Counted from the first letter of the stretch, positions 29,590 to 40,204 are shown. The stretch is 64,000 nucleotides of DNA from Enterococcus moraviensis ATCC BAA-383 (GCF_000407445.1 NZ_ASWB01000003.1:186001-250000); one strand, 5' to 3'. A program made the numbers and translations. The notes: generated by a model from the letters alone, not told the origin.

Positions 29590-30144
29590 TTATATCTGCT
29601 CTTCTCTCTTGATGATCTGATTGAGCTTCCAAAAATTTCTTAACTGACTCCCAGTCAAAACAATCATTATCACACCATAGATTGATAACAAAGCAAGCAG
29701 AGCATTGCTTCTCCCTTCCCCTCTATTCAGCAATATGGGAACTATATAAAACAACGGAAACAACGCAATGAAAGAAATCATCCCTTGAAACCTTACAACT
29801 TTTTTCGCCATTTCAGCGCGCGTTGGAGCATCATTAAAAATCACATTTTCTTCTGGTATTTCAGATTTTTTCTTCCTAAAATAATACCAGTTGCCCAATT
29901 TATAAAAGTGCTCCCAGCCACAATCTTCAAAGAGTTGTAGATACTCTTCAAGATCTTTTTCTTGTTGTTTGAAATCTAGTTGATATGCATAATCATCTGG
30001 TTCACACTCTTCAAAAATATAGGTACTAAATCCTAACTTCAAATTTACCATTCTCCAGCCTTTTTTATGTTGCACTTGTAAAAATTTTTCTTCCTCTAAA
30101 TAATCAGCCAACTCAAACCTTTTCCTTATTTTTTTAGTTTTCAT
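29590..30144 (-). CDS. DUF2812 membrane protein
   Basis: 184 residues. The N-terminal cytoplasmic part (about 1-105) has the DUF2812 pattern: an aromatic-rich YLEEEKFLQVQHKKGWRM then FEECEPDDYAYQLDF and WEHFYKLGNWYYFRK. Two membrane segments follow (about 120-140 and 147-165) and a basic tail. Such genes regularly follow PadR regulators; function unknown. It overlaps the PadR gene by 11 bp. Confidence 0.8.
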   Translation of the reverse strand: MKTKKIRKRFELADYLEEEKFLQVQHKKGWRMVNLKLGFSTYIFEECEPDDYAYQLDFKQQEKDLEEYLQLFEDCGWEHFYKLGNWYYFRKKKSEIPEENVIFNDAPTRAEMAKKVVRFQGMISFIALFPLFYIVPILLNRGEGRSNALLALLSIYGVIMIVLTGSQLRNFWKLNQIIKREEQI

Positions 30145-30460
30145 CTAGTCTCTCCCCAATACTATTTTTATACAACCTTTTAATTCTATTGATTTCATGA
30201 TTGAGTACTTCTTCCCCCAACGATGTAATCAAATAACTTTTTCGCCTATCTTCTTCTTTCACCACTTGAATCAAACCGTCTTTTTCCATCTTACCAAGGC
30301 TTCCATACATTGTTCCTGCACTAATAATAATTTCTTGATTCGTTAACTCTTTTACATATTGGATGATGTTATAACCATGACGTTCTTCTTTAAGAGCAAA
30401 TAAAATATAGAAACCCGTTTCGGTCATTGGTATGTAAATTCTTTTCAGTTTATCTTCCAT
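30134..30460 (-). CDS. PadR-family transcriptional regulator
   Basis: 108 residues from ATG at 30460 (MEDKLKRIY). The winged helix contains TETGFYILFALKEERHGYNIIQYV and SAGTMYGSLGKMEKDGLIQ, the PadR signature, with a short dimerisation helix. In-frame codons further upstream would read through the operator and promoter, so they are not used. It should repress its own two-gene operon by way of the palindromes upstream; ligand unknown, often a toxic or membrane-active compound in this family. Confidence 0.85.
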   Translation of the reverse strand: MEDKLKRIYIPMTETGFYILFALKEERHGYNIIQYVKELTNQEIIISAGTMYGSLGKMEKDGLIQVVKEEDRRKSYLITSLGEEVLNHEINRIKRLYKNSIGERLDEN

Positions 30461-30483
30461 TAGCAGCTCATCCCTCTCAATTG

Positions 30484-30505
30484 TATATCGAGGTTCGATA
30501 TATCG
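30484..30505. promoter_or_regulatory. Predicted PadR operator, downstream copy
   Basis: Palindrome ATATCGAGGTTCGATAT with extra TATs. It lies just downstream of the -10 box, at the expected transcription start. Confidence 0.65.
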
Positions 30506-30512
30506 TATTACT

Positions 30513-30541
30513 ATATTATATCGAACCTCGATATATGTCAA
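30513..30541 (-). promoter_or_regulatory. Promoter of the PadR-DUF2812 operon
   Basis: Minus-strand consensus TTGACA (30536-30541) and TAATAT (30513-30518), 17-bp spacer. The operator copy below fills the spacer. Confidence 0.8.
30517..30536. promoter_or_regulatory. Predicted PadR operator, promoter-spacer copy
   Basis: The same palindrome in opposite orientation (ATATCGAACCTCGATAT). With the copy at 30484-30505 it forms a larger inverted repeat whose centres are 32 bp apart, about three helical turns. Confidence 0.65.
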
Positions 30542-30608
30542 TATATTTTTCAAAAAAAAAAAAACAATCTACCTTTGAATCTCATTTTATGTATAAACTA
30601 TCCGAAAC

Positions 30609-30637
30609 AAAAAAAAAGCCGAAGGGAAATCCCTTCG
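30609..30637 (-). terminator. Terminator of the str operon after tuf
   Basis: Minus strand: CGAAGGG/CCCTTCG hairpin with a 4-base loop followed by GGC and nine T. It lies about 60 bp past the tuf stop. Confidence 0.85.
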
Positions 30638-30697
30638 ACTTACGTCCGAGTACGCCGATGTTTTAAGTCGGTTTTGTTACTTTATATTAATCTGCAA

Positions 30698-31885
30698 TTA
30701 TTTAGTAATTTCAGAAACAACGCCTGAACCAACAGTACGTCCGCCTTCACGAATAGAGAAACGAGTTCCGTCTTCGATAGCGATTGGGTGGATTAATTCA
30801 ACGTCCATTGCAACGTTATCACCAGGCATTACCATTTCAACGCCTTCTGGTAATTCAACTACACCAGTTACGTCAGTTGTACGGAAGTAGAACTGAGGAC
30901 GGTAGTTTGTGAAGAATGGAGTGTGACGTCCGCCTTCTTCTTTTGATAAAACATAAACTTCAGCTTTAAATTTTGTGTGTGGAGTGATTGAAGCAGGTTT
31001 TGCCAATACTTGTCCACGTTCGATATCTTCACGTGCAACACCACGTAATAAAGCACCGATGTTATCGCCAGCTTCAGCGTAGTCTAACAATTTACGGAAC
31101 ATTTCAACACCAGTAACTGTTGTTTTAGCTGTATCTTCTTTAATACCAACGATTTCGATTTCGTCACCAACGCGAACTTCTCCACGTTCAACACGGCCAG
31201 TAGCAACTGTACCACGTCCAGTGATTGAGAATACGTCTTCGACTGGCATCATGAATGGTTTGTCAGTATCACGAGTTGGAGTTGGGATATACTCATCAAC
31301 TGCAGCCATTAATTCCATGATTTTTTCTTCGTATGAAGCGTCGCCTTCTAATGCTTTCAAAGCAGAACCAGCGATAACAGGAGTGTCGTCACCTGGGAAG
31401 TCATATTCAGATAATAAATCACGAACTTCCATTTCTACTAATTCTAATAATTCTTCGTCATCTACCATATCCATTTTGTTTAAGAAAACAACGATGTATG
31501 GTACACCAACGTTACGTGATAACAAGATGTGCTCACGAGTTTGAGGCATAGGACCATCAGCAGCAGATACTACTAAGATAGCTCCATCCATTTGTGCAGC
31601 ACCAGTGATCATGTTTTTAACGTAATCCGCGTGTCCTGGGCAATCCACGTGTGCGTAGTGACGAGCATCAGTTTCATACTCGATGTGAGAAGTGTTGATT
31701 GTGATACCACGTTCTTTTTCTTCTGGAGCGTTATCGATATCAGCATAGTTTTGAGCTTCACCGCCACCGTGTTTAGCTAACACAGTTGCGATTGCAGCAG
31801 TTAATGTAGTTTTACCATGGTCAACGTGTCCAATAGTACCAATGTTTACATGGGGTTTAGAACGGTCAAATTTTTCTTTAGCCAT
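30698..31885 (-). CDS. tuf: Elongation factor Tu
   Basis: 395-residue GTPase that delivers aminoacyl-tRNA. G1 GHVDHGKTT (19-27), switch region [13 protein letters not shown]3 DCPGHADY, G4 NKMD and domain 2-3 sequences are intact. Last gene of the str operon, separated from fusA by 140 bp with no clear promoter in the gap. Small frames antisense to it are shadows. Confidence 0.98.
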   Translation of the reverse strand: MAKEKFDRSKPHVNIGTIGHVDHGKTTLTAAIATVLAKHGGGEAQNYADIDNAPEEKERGITINTSHIEYETDARHYAHVDCPGHADYVKNMITGAAQMDGAILVVSAADGPMPQTREHILLSRNVGVPYIVVFLNKMDMVDDEELLELVEMEVRDLLSEYDFPGDDTPVIAGSALKALEGDASYEEKIMELMAAVDEYIPTPTRDTDKPFMMPVEDVFSITGRGTVATGRVERGEVRVGDEIEIVGIKEDTAKTTVTGVEMFRKLLDYAEAGDNIGALLRGVAREDIERGQVLAKPASITPHTKFKAEVYVLSKEEGGRHTPFFTNYRPQFYFRTTDVTGVVELPEGVEMVMPGDNVAMDVELIHPIAIEDGTRFSIREGGRTVGSGVVSEITK

Positions 31886-32025
31886 TTTAAATGTTCCTCC
31901 TAAAATATATGAATTTTATTTTATTTGATAGATAGTTTTACAGCTACCTGATCATCTTTAATTAGTTTAACCGAAATCCACAGAAAATCCTAGTCATAAA
32001 TAAGCTTGCGCAAATTTCTTAACTA

Positions 32026-34113
32026 TTATGCGTTGTTTCCGCCATTTTTCTTGATAATTTCTTCTTGTACAGATTTTGGTACATCTTCATAGTGGTCAAA
32101 GACCATCATAAACGTACCGCGACCTTGTGTTGCTGAACGTAATGTTGTAGCGTAGCCGAACATTTCAGCTAGAGGCACCATCGCGTTAACGATTTGTGAG
32201 TTACCGTGTGCTTCCATACCTTCAACACGTCCACGACGACTTGTAACGTGTCCCATGATATCACCTAAGTAATCTTCTGGTACAGTGATCGTTACTTTCA
32301 TCATTGGTTCTAAGATAACTGGATTAGCTTTCTTAGCAGCCGCACGTAGTGCCATAGAAGCAGCTACACGGAAGGCTGTTTCATTTGAATCGACATCATG
32401 GTATGAACCATCGTAAAGTTTTGCTTTAATATCCACTAATGGATATCCAGCAAGAACACCGTTGTTCATAGATTCTGCCAAGCCTTTTTCAACCGCTGGG
32501 ATGTATTCACGAGGAACCACACCACCGACGATGGCATTTTCAAATTCAAAACCTTTTCCTTCTTCGTTTGGTGTAAATTCAACCCAGACATGTCCGTATT
32601 GACCTTTACCACCAGACTGACGTACAAACTTACCTTCTGCCTGAGTTAGAGGCGCACGGAAAGTTTCACGGTATGATACTTGAGGAGCACCAACGTTAGC
32701 TTCAACCTTGAACTCACGTCTCATACGGTCTACTAATACGTCTAAGTGCAATTCGCCCATACCAGAGATAACTGTTTCACCAGTTTCAACGTTTGTTTCA
32801 ACGCGGAATGATGGATCTTCTTCTGCAAGTTTTTGCAAAGCAATCCCCATTTTATCTTGGTCAGCTTTTGATTTAGGTTCAACAGCTACTTGGATAACCG
32901 GTTCTGGGAACTCGATTGATTCAAGAATAACTGGCGCATCCATCGCACATAAAGTATCACCAGTTGTTGTATCTTTCAATCCAACCGCTGCTGCGATATC
33001 GCCTGAGAAGACTTTATCGATTTCTTTACGAGTATTTGCATGCATTTGTAAAATACGACCGATACGTTCTTTTTTGTCTTTAGAAGCGTTCAATACGTAT
33101 GAACCACTTTCTAGGACACCAGAATAGACACGGAAGAATGTTAGACGACCTACGAATGGGTCAGTCATAACTTTAAACGCTAATGAAGCAAAAGGAGCTT
33201 CGTCATCTGCAGGACGAGTTGTTTCTTCGTCTGTTTTAACGTCGATACCTTTGATTGCATCAATATCAAGTGGTGATGGTAAGTAATCAAGTACTGCATC
33301 AAGCATTATTTGAACACCTTTATTTTTAAAGGCAGAACCACACATTACTGGGAAGAATTCAACGTTGATCGTTGCTTGGCGGATACCCGCTTTTAATTCT
33401 TCGATAGTAATTTCTTCACCGTCAAGATATTTCATCATTAGGTCTTCATCAGTTTCAGCTACTGCTTCAACTAATTTTTCACGCCATTCAACTGCTTGAT
33501 CCATATATTCTTCTGGAATTTCAGTTTCTTGGATGTCTGTACCTAAGTCATTTGTATAAATTTCAGCTTTCATCGTAATTAAGTCGATGATCCCTGTAAA
33601 GTTATCTTCTGAACCAATTGGTAATTGGATTGGATGAGCATTTGCTTGTAAACGATCATGTAATGAGTTTACAGAGTATAAGAAATCCGCACCGATTTTA
33701 TCCATTTTATTACAGAAAACAATACGTGGAACTTTATAGTCAGTTGCTTGGCGCCAAACTGTTTCAGTTTGCGGTTCTACACCTGATTGTGAGTCAAGAA
33801 CGGTAACAGCACCATCCAATACACGTAGTGAACGTTGAACTTCAATAGTGAAATCCACGTGTCCTGGTGTATCGATGATATTTACTCGGTAACCTTTCCA
33901 TTCTGCAGTTGTTGCAGCAGATGTGATGGTAATACCACGTTCTTGTTCTTGTTCCATCCAGTCCATTTGTGAAGCACCTTCGTGCGTTTCACCAATTTTA
34001 TGGATTTTACCAGTATAGTATAAGATACGCTCTGTTGTTGTTGTTTTACCAGCATCAACGTGAGCCATAATACCGATATTACGAGTGTTTTCTAACGAAA
34101 ATTCTCTTGCCAT
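32026..34113 (-). CDS. fusA: Elongation factor G
   Basis: 695-residue translocase GTPase. [39 protein letters not shown] and [10 protein letters not shown] form the G domain; domain IV has the tip residues near YRETFR and [12 protein letters not shown]. Follows rpsG by 82 bp. No obvious fusidic-acid-resistance change was sought or seen. Confidence 0.98.
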   Translation of the reverse strand: MAREFSLENTRNIGIMAHVDAGKTTTTERILYYTGKIHKIGETHEGASQMDWMEQEQERGITITSAATTAEWKGYRVNIIDTPGHVDFTIEVQRSLRVLDGAVTVLDSQSGVEPQTETVWRQATDYKVPRIVFCNKMDKIGADFLYSVNSLHDRLQANAHPIQLPIGSEDNFTGIIDLITMKAEIYTNDLGTDIQETEIPEEYMDQAVEWREKLVEAVAETDEDLMMKYLDGEEITIEELKAGIRQATINVEFFPVMCGSAFKNKGVQIMLDAVLDYLPSPLDIDAIKGIDVKTDEETTRPADDEAPFASLAFKVMTDPFVGRLTFFRVYSGVLESGSYVLNASKDKKERIGRILQMHANTRKEIDKVFSGDIAAAVGLKDTTTGDTLCAMDAPVILESIEFPEPVIQVAVEPKSKADQDKMGIALQKLAEEDPSFRVETNVETGETVISGMGELHLDVLVDRMRREFKVEANVGAPQVSYRETFRAPLTQAEGKFVRQSGGKGQYGHVWVEFTPNEEGKGFEFENAIVGGVVPREYIPAVEKGLAESMNNGVLAGYPLVDIKAKLYDGSYHDVDSNETAFRVAASMALRAAAKKANPVILEPMMKVTITVPEDYLGDIMGHVTSRRGRVEGMEAHGNSQIVNAMVPLAEMFGYATTLRSATQGRGTFMMVFDHYEDVPKSVQEEIIKKNGGNNA

Positions 34114-34195
34114 TTTAGGTTGATCTCCTCTCTTTATTTAAATCGATTGTAAAGTGACTATCTGTTGTAAAGTTAAATTACATACAGAGAGGATC

Positions 34196-34666
34196 TTACC
34201 AACGATAATGTGCAAACGCACGGTTAGCGTCCGCCATTTTGTGTGTGTCTTCACGTTTTTTAACAGAAGCACCAGTGTTATTGGCAGCATCCATGATTTC
34301 TTTCGCTAGACGTTGTTCCATTGTATGTTCACCGCGTAGGCGAGCATAGTTAACAACCCAACGTAAACCTAAAGTTGTACGACGTTCTGGACGAACTTCA
34401 ACTGGTACTTGATAGTTAGAACCCCCAACACGGCGAGCTTTTACTTCTAGTACAGGCATAACGTTTTTCATTGCTTGTTCGAAAACTTCCAATGGATCGT
34501 TACCTGTAGATTCTTTGATGATATCAAATGAATTATAGATGATATTAGCAGCAATCCCGCGTTTTCCATCAACCATTACACGGTTGATTAAGCGAGTTAC
34601 TAATTTTGAGTTATAAATTGGATCTGGTAAAACATCGCGTTTTGTAACAGGACCTTTACGTGGCAT
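34196..34666 (-). CDS. rpsG: 30S ribosomal protein S7
   Basis: 156 residues; starts head assembly and lines the E site. [27 protein letters not shown] and the [19 protein letters not shown] beta-hairpin are diagnostic. In E. coli S7 represses the str operon; that is not testable here. ATG after GGAGGAG. Confidence 0.98.
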   Translation of the reverse strand: MPRKGPVTKRDVLPDPIYNSKLVTRLINRVMVDGKRGIAANIIYNSFDIIKESTGNDPLEVFEQAMKNVMPVLEVKARRVGGSNYQVPVEVRPERRTTLGLRWVVNYARLRGEHTMEQRLAKEIMDAANNTGASVKKREDTHKMADANRAFAHYRW

Positions 34667-34722
34667 CCGTAACTCCTCCTTCCGAAAATTCTTTATTATA
34701 TAAGACCTTAGTGATTGTCAAA

Positions 34723-35142
34723 TTATTTAGCTGCTTTAGGCATTTTAGTACCATATTTAGAGCGGCTTTGTTTACGATCTGTAACGCCAGCTGTATCAAG
34801 CGCACCACGTACGATGTGATAACGTACCCCTGGTAAGTCTTTTACACGTCCACCGCGTAATAATACCACGCTATGTTCTTGTAAGTTGTGACCAATCCCT
34901 GGGATATAAGCTGTTACTTCGATTAAGTTAGACAAACGAACACGGGCATATTTACGTAAAGCTGAGTTCGGTTTTTTAGGTGTCATAGTTCCCACACGAG
35001 TACAAACCCCACGCTTTTGTGGTGAATTTACGTTCGTTTGAGATTTCTTAAAGCTATTATATCCTTTGTTCAACGCTGGTGAATTAGATTTCTCCACCTT
35101 TGATTTACGAGGTTTACGTACTAATTGATTAATTGTAGGCAT
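34723..35142 (-). CDS. rpsL: 30S ribosomal protein S12
   Basis: 139 residues, decoding-centre protein. Both streptomycin-relevant lysines are wild type ([11 protein letters not shown] and the conserved [18 protein letters not shown] loop). The C-terminus MPKAAK is slightly longer than in some relatives. First gene of the str operon; ATG after GAAGGAGG. Confidence 0.97.
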   Translation of the reverse strand: MPTINQLVRKPRKSKVEKSNSPALNKGYNSFKKSQTNVNSPQKRGVCTRVGTMTPKKPNSALRKYARVRLSNLIEVTAYIPGIGHNLQEHSVVLLRGGRVKDLPGVRYHIVRGALDTAGVTDRKQSRSKYGTKMPKAAK

Positions 35143-35495
35143 TCCTTGTTTCCTCCTTCCTCATTTCGCATCTAGTCCCACACATCCAGGTGGTTCTTTT
35201 TTAGCGATAAAAAATAATGCAATCTCTGCACTCATTATCAAATATGCTTCGATAGACAGTCAGCACGTCTCCAACGAGAGACCTGTAGATAAAGCACCTT
35301 TGCTAGGATAGCACGATAATATGGGTCTGTCAACCACTTGCCAGCTTTTTTCTAGTAAAATGAGTATTTTTTTCACTTCTCTATTTAAGTTGATATTTAT
35401 ATAGAAGAAAATCGCTAATTCCACAAATCATTCTATCTTTTTTTTTCGTTTAACGGTACAATATCTTTGATTATTTGAAAGGGGCATATACGCAG
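35143..35495. other. Divergent intergenic region between rpsL and rpiA
   Basis: Holds the str promoter and a roughly 155-nt rpsL leader with a GTCTC/GAGAC hairpin (around 35270-35285), then an AT-rich stretch upstream of rpiA with a run of T. No small gene is visible; the rpiA promoter is not clear. Confidence 0.5.
35305..35333 (-). promoter_or_regulatory. Promoter of the str operon
   Basis: Minus strand TTGACA (35328-35333), 17-bp spacer, TATCCT (35305-35310). The start codon of rpsL is about 160 bp downstream. Confidence 0.7.
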
Positions 35496-36176
35496 ATGAA
35501 TCTTAAACAAATGGCAGGAATCGAAGCAGCAAAATATGTAGAAGATGGTATGATCGTAGGTCTAGGTACAGGATCTACCGCAAAATTTATGGTAGATGAA
35601 ATTGGTCGCCGCATAAAAGAAGAAGGTCTCTCTATCATTGGTGTCACGACATCAAAAGAAACTGAGCGTCAAGCTTTAGCGTTAGGAATCCCATTAAAAG
35701 GAATCGATGACGTTCCTTACGTCGACTTAACAATTGATGGTGCTGATGAAATCAGTGAAGATTTCCAGGGTATCAAAGGCGGAGGTGCTGCTTTGTTATT
35801 CGAGAAAATCGTTGCAACATATTCAAAAAAATGTATTTGGATCGTTGATGAGTCCAAACTTGTAAAAAAACTGGGCAAATTCCCGTTACCAGTTGAAGTG
35901 GTGCCATATGGCAGTCAACAATTAGTTCAGCTATTTGAGGACAAAGGCTATGCGCCCGTATTACGTACCACACCAGACGGAGAGGTTCTCGTTACGGACG
36001 GCGGGCACTACATCATTGATCTTCATTTAAAAGAAATCGATGATCCCATTACTCTAGGTGCTTATTTAGATCAATTAGTCGGAGTTGTGGAACATGGTTT
36101 ATTCCTTCAAATTGTTTCCACTGTTATCGTCGGTGGGGAAACGGGTCCAAAAACTATTCACACGCCAAATAAATAA
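35496..36176 (+). CDS. rpiA: Ribose-5-phosphate isomerase A
   Basis: 226 residues from ATG 35496 ([15 protein letters not shown]), preceded by AAAGGGG at 11 bases; a TTG seven codons upstream would run through the [26 protein letters not shown] and KGGGAAL are the substrate loops. Interconverts ribose-5-phosphate and ribulose-5-phosphate, and fits next to the nucleoside pathway that releases ribose phosphate. Confidence 0.95.
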   Translation: MNLKQMAGIEAAKYVEDGMIVGLGTGSTAKFMVDEIGRRIKEEGLSIIGVTTSKETERQALALGIPLKGIDDVPYVDLTIDGADEISEDFQGIKGGGAALLFEKIVATYSKKCIWIVDESKLVKKLGKFPLPVEVVPYGSQQLVQLFEDKGYAPVLRTTPDGEVLVTDGGHYIIDLHLKEIDDPITLGAYLDQLVGVVEHGLFLQIVSTVIVGGETGPKTIHTPNK

Positions 36177-36303
36177 TTCTTTGAATAAGATTTGAAAACA
36201 AAGAATTCCATTAAAAAAAGATAAAAAAACACCTATCATTTCATTCGTTTATATGCTACATTTTTAGTATCCTATTTTACTTTTTTACTAGAAAGGACGA
36301 ACA

Positions 36304-36900
36304 ATGAAAATAATTGGTTATGCACGCACAACAATCACCGACAATGACTTAGATGCTCAAATAAAAGTATTATCTGATTACGGTTGCGACGAGATTTATC
36401 ACGAAGCTTTTGATGTTACGAATGACAAACATCTTATTTCCGAGCTTGAGACCGTCCTTGGTAGTTTAGCAGCTGGTGATACACTGGTCATCTGTCGTTT
36501 AAACCGTTTAGGGCGATCTACACGTCAATTGACTGAACTGACACAGACTTTTAAAGGATCTGGTATCCACTTAGTCAGCCTAGACGAAGAAATCGATACG
36601 CGACATCCTGTGGGGGAAATTTATTTTAAACTGATGAATGAGCTTGCAAAGATGGAATGCGATCTAATCAAAGAACGGACATTAGTCGGATTGAATAATG
36701 CGCGCAAAAAGGGAAAAATCGGCGGTCGCCCTAAAATAGATGGACGAACCGTTAAAAAAATCCGACACTTATACCATGAAAAGAAAGAAACGATACAATT
36801 TATTTCTTCAAAATGCAATGTTTCTGTCGGGACTTGCTACAAATATATCAATTTATCTGAAGAAGAGGTTTTAGCAATTTCTCAGGATAACAAAAATTAG
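36304..36900 (+). CDS. Resolvase/invertase-like protein with altered serine-recombinase active site
   Basis: 198 residues: a serine-recombinase N-terminal domain (1-~140) and a C-terminal helix-turn-helix (~145-190, GGRPKIDGRTVKKIRHL). Aligned without gaps to gamma-delta resolvase, the N-terminus reads GYARTTITDNDLDAQI against GYARVSTSQQSLDIQI, so the nucleophile Ser10 is Thr10. The D67 position is Asn (RLNRLGRS), and no Arg aligns with R45. Arg8, R68 and R71 remain. It is not flanked by repeats or other mobile genes and lies between rpiA and gpmA. It may be a domesticated DNA-binding protein; strand cleavage looks doubtful. Confidence 0.8.
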   Translation: MKIIGYARTTITDNDLDAQIKVLSDYGCDEIYHEAFDVTNDKHLISELETVLGSLAAGDTLVICRLNRLGRSTRQLTELTQTFKGSGIHLVSLDEEIDTRHPVGEIYFKLMNELAKMECDLIKERTLVGLNNARKKGKIGGRPKIDGRTVKKIRHLYHEKKETIQFISSKCNVSVGTCYKYINLSEEEVLAISQDNKN

Positions 36901-36907
36901 TACCAAA

Positions 36908-36937
36908 GGAGAGAGTGGTGTTTCAACCGCTCTCTCC
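36908..36937 (+). terminator. Terminator after the resolvase-like gene
   Basis: GGAGAGAGTGG and CCGCTCTCTCC (one G-T pair) with an 8-base loop, followed by TTATTT. Directly after the stop. Confidence 0.65.
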
Positions 36938-37055
36938 TTATTTGCATTGCTTGTGGTATTTTTTACGAATTTACAATGGAAATCTATTTTAAAACGGTGT
37001 ACAATAGAAAAGGAAATGAAAGTTTCAGAAACTACAACTCAAAGGAGAGCTATAC

Positions 37056-37742
37056 ATGCCAAAATTAGTATTTTCTCGTCATGGACTTAGTGAATGGAAT
37101 GCGTTAAACCAATTTACAGGATGGGCTGACGTAGATTTAGCACCACAAGGTGTTGAAGAAGCAATCGAAGGCGGCCGCAAAATCAAAGAAGCTGGAATTG
37201 AATTTGATGTAGCGTACACTTCAGTCTTAACTCGTGCTATCAAAACATGTAACTTGCTTTTAGAAAACTCAGATCAATTATGGGTTCCTCAAATCAAATC
37301 TTGGCGCTTAAACGAACGTCATTATGGTAAATTGCAAGGTCTGAACAAACAAGAAACTGCTGAAAAATATGGAGATGACCAAGTACACATCTGGCGTCGT
37401 TCTTATGATACTTTACCTCCATTGATGGAAGCAACTGATGAAGGTTCTGCAGCAAACGATCGTCGTTATGCAATGTTAGACCAACGCGATATTCCAGGTG
37501 GAGAAAACTTAAAAGTGACTCTAGAACGTGCGTTACCTTTCTGGCAAGATGAAATTGCACCTGCTTTATTAGACAATAAAACTGTTTTAGTAGCAGCTCA
37601 TGGTAACTCTTTACGTGCTCTAGCGAAACATATCGAAGGTATTTCAGATGAAGATATCATGGATCTTGAAATCCCAACAGGTCAACCGCTTGTTTACGAA
37701 TTAAACGATGATTTAACAGTAGCGAAAAAATACTACTTATAA
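37056..37742 (+). CDS. gpmA: 2,3-bisphosphoglycerate-dependent phosphoglycerate mutase
   Basis: 228 residues. Phosphohistidine motif SRHGLSEWN (His9), the substrate loop [13 protein letters not shown], and the second catalytic His in [11 protein letters not shown] are all present. Glycolytic interconversion of 3- and 2-phosphoglycerate. SD AAAGGAGAG. Single gene with its own terminator. Confidence 0.97.
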   Translation: MPKLVFSRHGLSEWNALNQFTGWADVDLAPQGVEEAIEGGRKIKEAGIEFDVAYTSVLTRAIKTCNLLLENSDQLWVPQIKSWRLNERHYGKLQGLNKQETAEKYGDDQVHIWRRSYDTLPPLMEATDEGSAANDRRYAMLDQRDIPGGENLKVTLERALPFWQDEIAPALLDNKTVLVAAHGNSLRALAKHIEGISDEDIMDLEIPTGQPLVYELNDDLTVAKKYYL

Positions 37743-37749
37743 AAAAACG

Positions 37750-37783
37750 AAAGACTACTGGAATGTAGATTCCAGTAGTCTTT
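37750..37783. terminator. Bidirectional terminator between gpmA and the convergent small gene
   Basis: Perfect 15-bp inverted repeat with a 4-base loop; A-rich on the left and T-rich on the right. Lies exactly in the 43-bp gap between two convergent genes. Confidence 0.85.
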
Positions 37784-37785
37784 AT

Positions 37786-38121
37786 TTATTGTTCTAGTTG
37801 TTCTTTCAAACGTTGAAGCCAATTTGCGATTGCCTCTCGTTGGGTAACAAACTCAAAATCTGACATATTATATTGAACATGATATTGTCCATCCACCAAA
37901 CGCACCATGATCGAAGACCTGACTTCTTCCTCTAACGCATCTTTTTGCAACTCTTCACGGTAAAATATCCAGCTTGTAGCCAAAACATCGTTAGCGTCTT
38001 TTAAATCGTTTTGGATAACTTGGGTAATCGTTTCAAGTAAATCTGCTTGTTCCAAATTTTTGAAATAAGCATACCAAAGCGTTCGATTTTCGGAATACGT
38101 TTCATCAAATAATTGTTTCAT
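37786..38121 (-). CDS. Hypothetical cytoplasmic protein
   Basis: 111 residues, no signal peptide or membrane segment; acidic, helix-rich (LLETITQVIQNDLKD) with a C-terminal QREAIANWLQRLKEQLEQ helix. I do not recognise it. ATG at 38121 with GGAGAAGG upstream; it follows the alcohol dehydrogenase by 30 bp and so may be co-transcribed. Confidence 0.65.
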   Translation of the reverse strand: MKQLFDETYSENRTLWYAYFKNLEQADLLETITQVIQNDLKDANDVLATSWIFYREELQKDALEEEVRSSIMVRLVDGQYHVQYNMSDFEFVTQREAIANWLQRLKEQLEQ

Positions 38122-38151
38122 AGCCTTCTCTCCTTTTCAATGTGCTAATTT

Positions 38152-39345
38152 TTAGTAGACAAAGCTAGATTCAGTTAAACACGCATGATAGATTGCTTCA
38201 ACATCTGATTCAGCTAGTGGAACAAACGCATCTATTTTGATTGTACTATGCGCCACTGCTTGTTTTGCCATCTCTGCAAATTTGTCTTTCTCAATGCCAA
38301 CTTCTGGCAGGGTCATAGGTATTCCACATGATTTGAAGAAATCATAAGTTGCTTGAATCCCTTTTTTCGCTGCATGCATTGGGTCTTTCTCGTTGATTCC
38401 CCAAACGTTATGTGCAAACTGAGCAAATTTCGTGACTGTTTTTTCATTAAGAACATAGTCCATCCAACGTGGAGTCAAAATAGCCAGTCCAATACCATGT
38501 GTAATGTCATAAAACGCACTTAACTCGTGTTCCATCGCATGACAAGACCAAACACCATGTTTGCCGTTTCTTGTTAAACCGTTCAACGCCAAGCTACTTG
38601 ACCACATCAAATTCGCACGCGCATCGTAATCTTCAGGTGTTTCAAGCGCGATTGGACAGTTTTTGATTACAGCGCGCATCAAGCCTTCCGAAACAAAATC
38701 TTGTACATCCGTTCCTTCTGTTATATTGAAATAACTTTCAAATAAATGACTCAATATATCCGCAGAACCTGCTGCTGTTTGATAAGCAGGTACCGTAAAG
38801 GTATTTGTAGGGTCAAGGAAAGATACTTTTGGGATCATTGATGGTCCACCAACACCTAATTTTTGGTTGGATTCTAAATTTGAAATAACTGCACCCGCGT
38901 TCATTTCACTCCCTGTTGCTGCTAATGTTAAAATTGTGACGATCGGTAATGCTTCACCTTGATAGCCTTTTCGTGCAACGATAATATCCCATGGGTCTTC
39001 TTCGCTATAGAAACCTGCCGCTACTACTTTGGCACAATCGATTGTTGAGCCACCACCTACGGCCAAAATAACATCAATATCATTTTCACGACACAATGAT
39101 ACACCACGACGAACTGTTTCGATACGAGGATTAGGCTCTACACCGCTCAATTCAACAACTTTATTTTGATTTTTTTCGAGCAGATCGATTACTTGGTCAT
39201 ATAAACCATTTTTCTTAATACTGCCTCCACCATAAACTATAAGAACTTTTTTTCCATATACATCCAGTACATCTGTTAGCTCTGTTGCTAAACGGTCTTT
39301 CCCAAAACGAATATCTGTTGGTACATAAAATCTGAAATTATCCAA
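38152..39345 (-). CDS. Iron-containing alcohol dehydrogenase
   Basis: 397 residues of the group III (butanol dehydrogenase-like) family; reduces an aldehyde with NAD(P)H. Start TTG 39345 (MDNFRFYVPTDIRFGKD), seven bases after GGAGG. The nucleotide loop AVGGGSTIDCAK and iron-binding histidines in WSCHAMEHELSAFYDITHGIGLAIL are intact. Substrate not predictable; long-chain or branched alcohol enzymes share this build. Confidence 0.9.
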   Translation of the reverse strand: MDNFRFYVPTDIRFGKDRLATELTDVLDVYGKKVLIVYGGGSIKKNGLYDQVIDLLEKNQNKVVELSGVEPNPRIETVRRGVSLCRENDIDVILAVGGGSTIDCAKVVAAGFYSEEDPWDIIVARKGYQGEALPIVTILTLAATGSEMNAGAVISNLESNQKLGVGGPSMIPKVSFLDPTNTFTVPAYQTAAGSADILSHLFESYFNITEGTDVQDFVSEGLMRAVIKNCPIALETPEDYDARANLMWSSSLALNGLTRNGKHGVWSCHAMEHELSAFYDITHGIGLAILTPRWMDYVLNEKTVTKFAQFAHNVWGINEKDPMHAAKKGIQATYDFFKSCGIPMTLPEVGIEKDKFAEMAKQAVAHSTIKIDAFVPLAESDVEAIYHACLTESSFVY

Positions 39346-39451
39346 TTTTTTTCCTCCGTTCAATTTAGGTTTCTTATTCTATGATAATCTATCAAAAAAG
39401 AGTGTCAAGAAAAACAACCCTCTGGATCTAATCACTTGAATTACAGTATAA

Positions 39452-39482
39452 AAACAGCTCCGTCAAAAAGCAGGAGCTGTTT
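39452..39482 (-). terminator. Terminator of the deoB-punA-deoD unit
   Basis: 10-bp stem AAACAGCTCC/GGAGCTGTTT with an 11-base loop; the minus strand continues in T (TTTTTATACTG). It lies 15 bp beyond the deoD stop. Confidence 0.8.
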
Positions 39483-39496
39483 CACTAATTATTTTA

Positions 39497-40204
39497 CTAA
39501 CTATTGATCGCAGTTTCTAAACCTACTTCGATCATATCATTAAATGTCGTTTGACGTTCTTCAGCAGTAGTTTCTTCACCCGTTACTAAACTATCACTAA
39601 CAGTCATGATTGCCAAAGCTTGCACATCAAATTTAGCTGCTAGATAATATAACGCTGCAGCTTCCATTTCAATAGCTAACACACCTAATTTACCTAACTC
39701 AAAAACACCATCCATGCTGTCTTTATAAAAGACATCATCGGATAAAACATTCCCTACATGGGTAACAAACCCTTTTTCTTTTGCGGTCGTATATGATTTA
39801 AGCAGCAAATCAAAATCAGCGATTTGTGGGAAATCATATTTAGGAAAGTCATTACGGATCATTGACGACGGTGTCGCTGCCGCTTGTGCAATCACTAAAT
39901 CTCTTACATGTACTTTCTCAGAAATCGATCCGCAAGTCCCCACACGAATCAATTTTTTCACGTCATAAGAGTTGATCAGTTCATGGGCATAAATCGTTGC
40001 AGAAGGCATACCCATCCCTGTTCCTTGAACTGAAACACGCTCACCTTTATATGTCCCTGTATACCCCAACATTCCTCTTACTTGGTTGTAACAGACTGGA
40101 TTTTCTAAAAATGTTTCGGCGATATATTTCGCGCGTAATGGATCTCCTGGTAATAAAATTTTATCTGCGATTTCACCTGGTTTTGCTTCGATATGAACAC
40201 TCAT
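39497..40204 (-). CDS. deoD: Purine nucleoside phosphorylase, DeoD type
   Basis: 235 residues, hexameric family. Starts [26 protein letters not shown]; the phosphate site GTCGS and the [14 protein letters not shown] segment are conserved. Splits adenosine, inosine, guanosine and deoxy forms into base and sugar-1-phosphate. It follows punA by 26 bp; the two enzymes overlap in substrate. Confidence 0.95.
   Translation of the reverse strand: MSVHIEAKPGEIADKILLPGDPLRAKYIAETFLENPVCYNQVRGMLGYTGTYKGERVSVQGTGMGMPSATIYAHELINSYDVKKLIRVGTCGSISEKVHVRDLVIAQAAATPSSMIRNDFPKYDFPQIADFDLLLKSYTTAKEKGFVTHVGNVLSDDVFYKDSMDGVFELGKLGVLAIEMEAAALYYLAAKFDVQALAIMTVSDSLVTGEETTAEERQTTFNDMIEVGLETAINS

Noticed and set aside
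30868-31056. Second minus-strand frame inside tuf
   Set aside because: Overlaps tuf in another frame, no SD, no recognisable family.
36175-36207. Hairpin after rpiA as a terminator
   Set aside because: 9-bp AT-rich stem with a 15-base loop and no T-tract; too weak to list.
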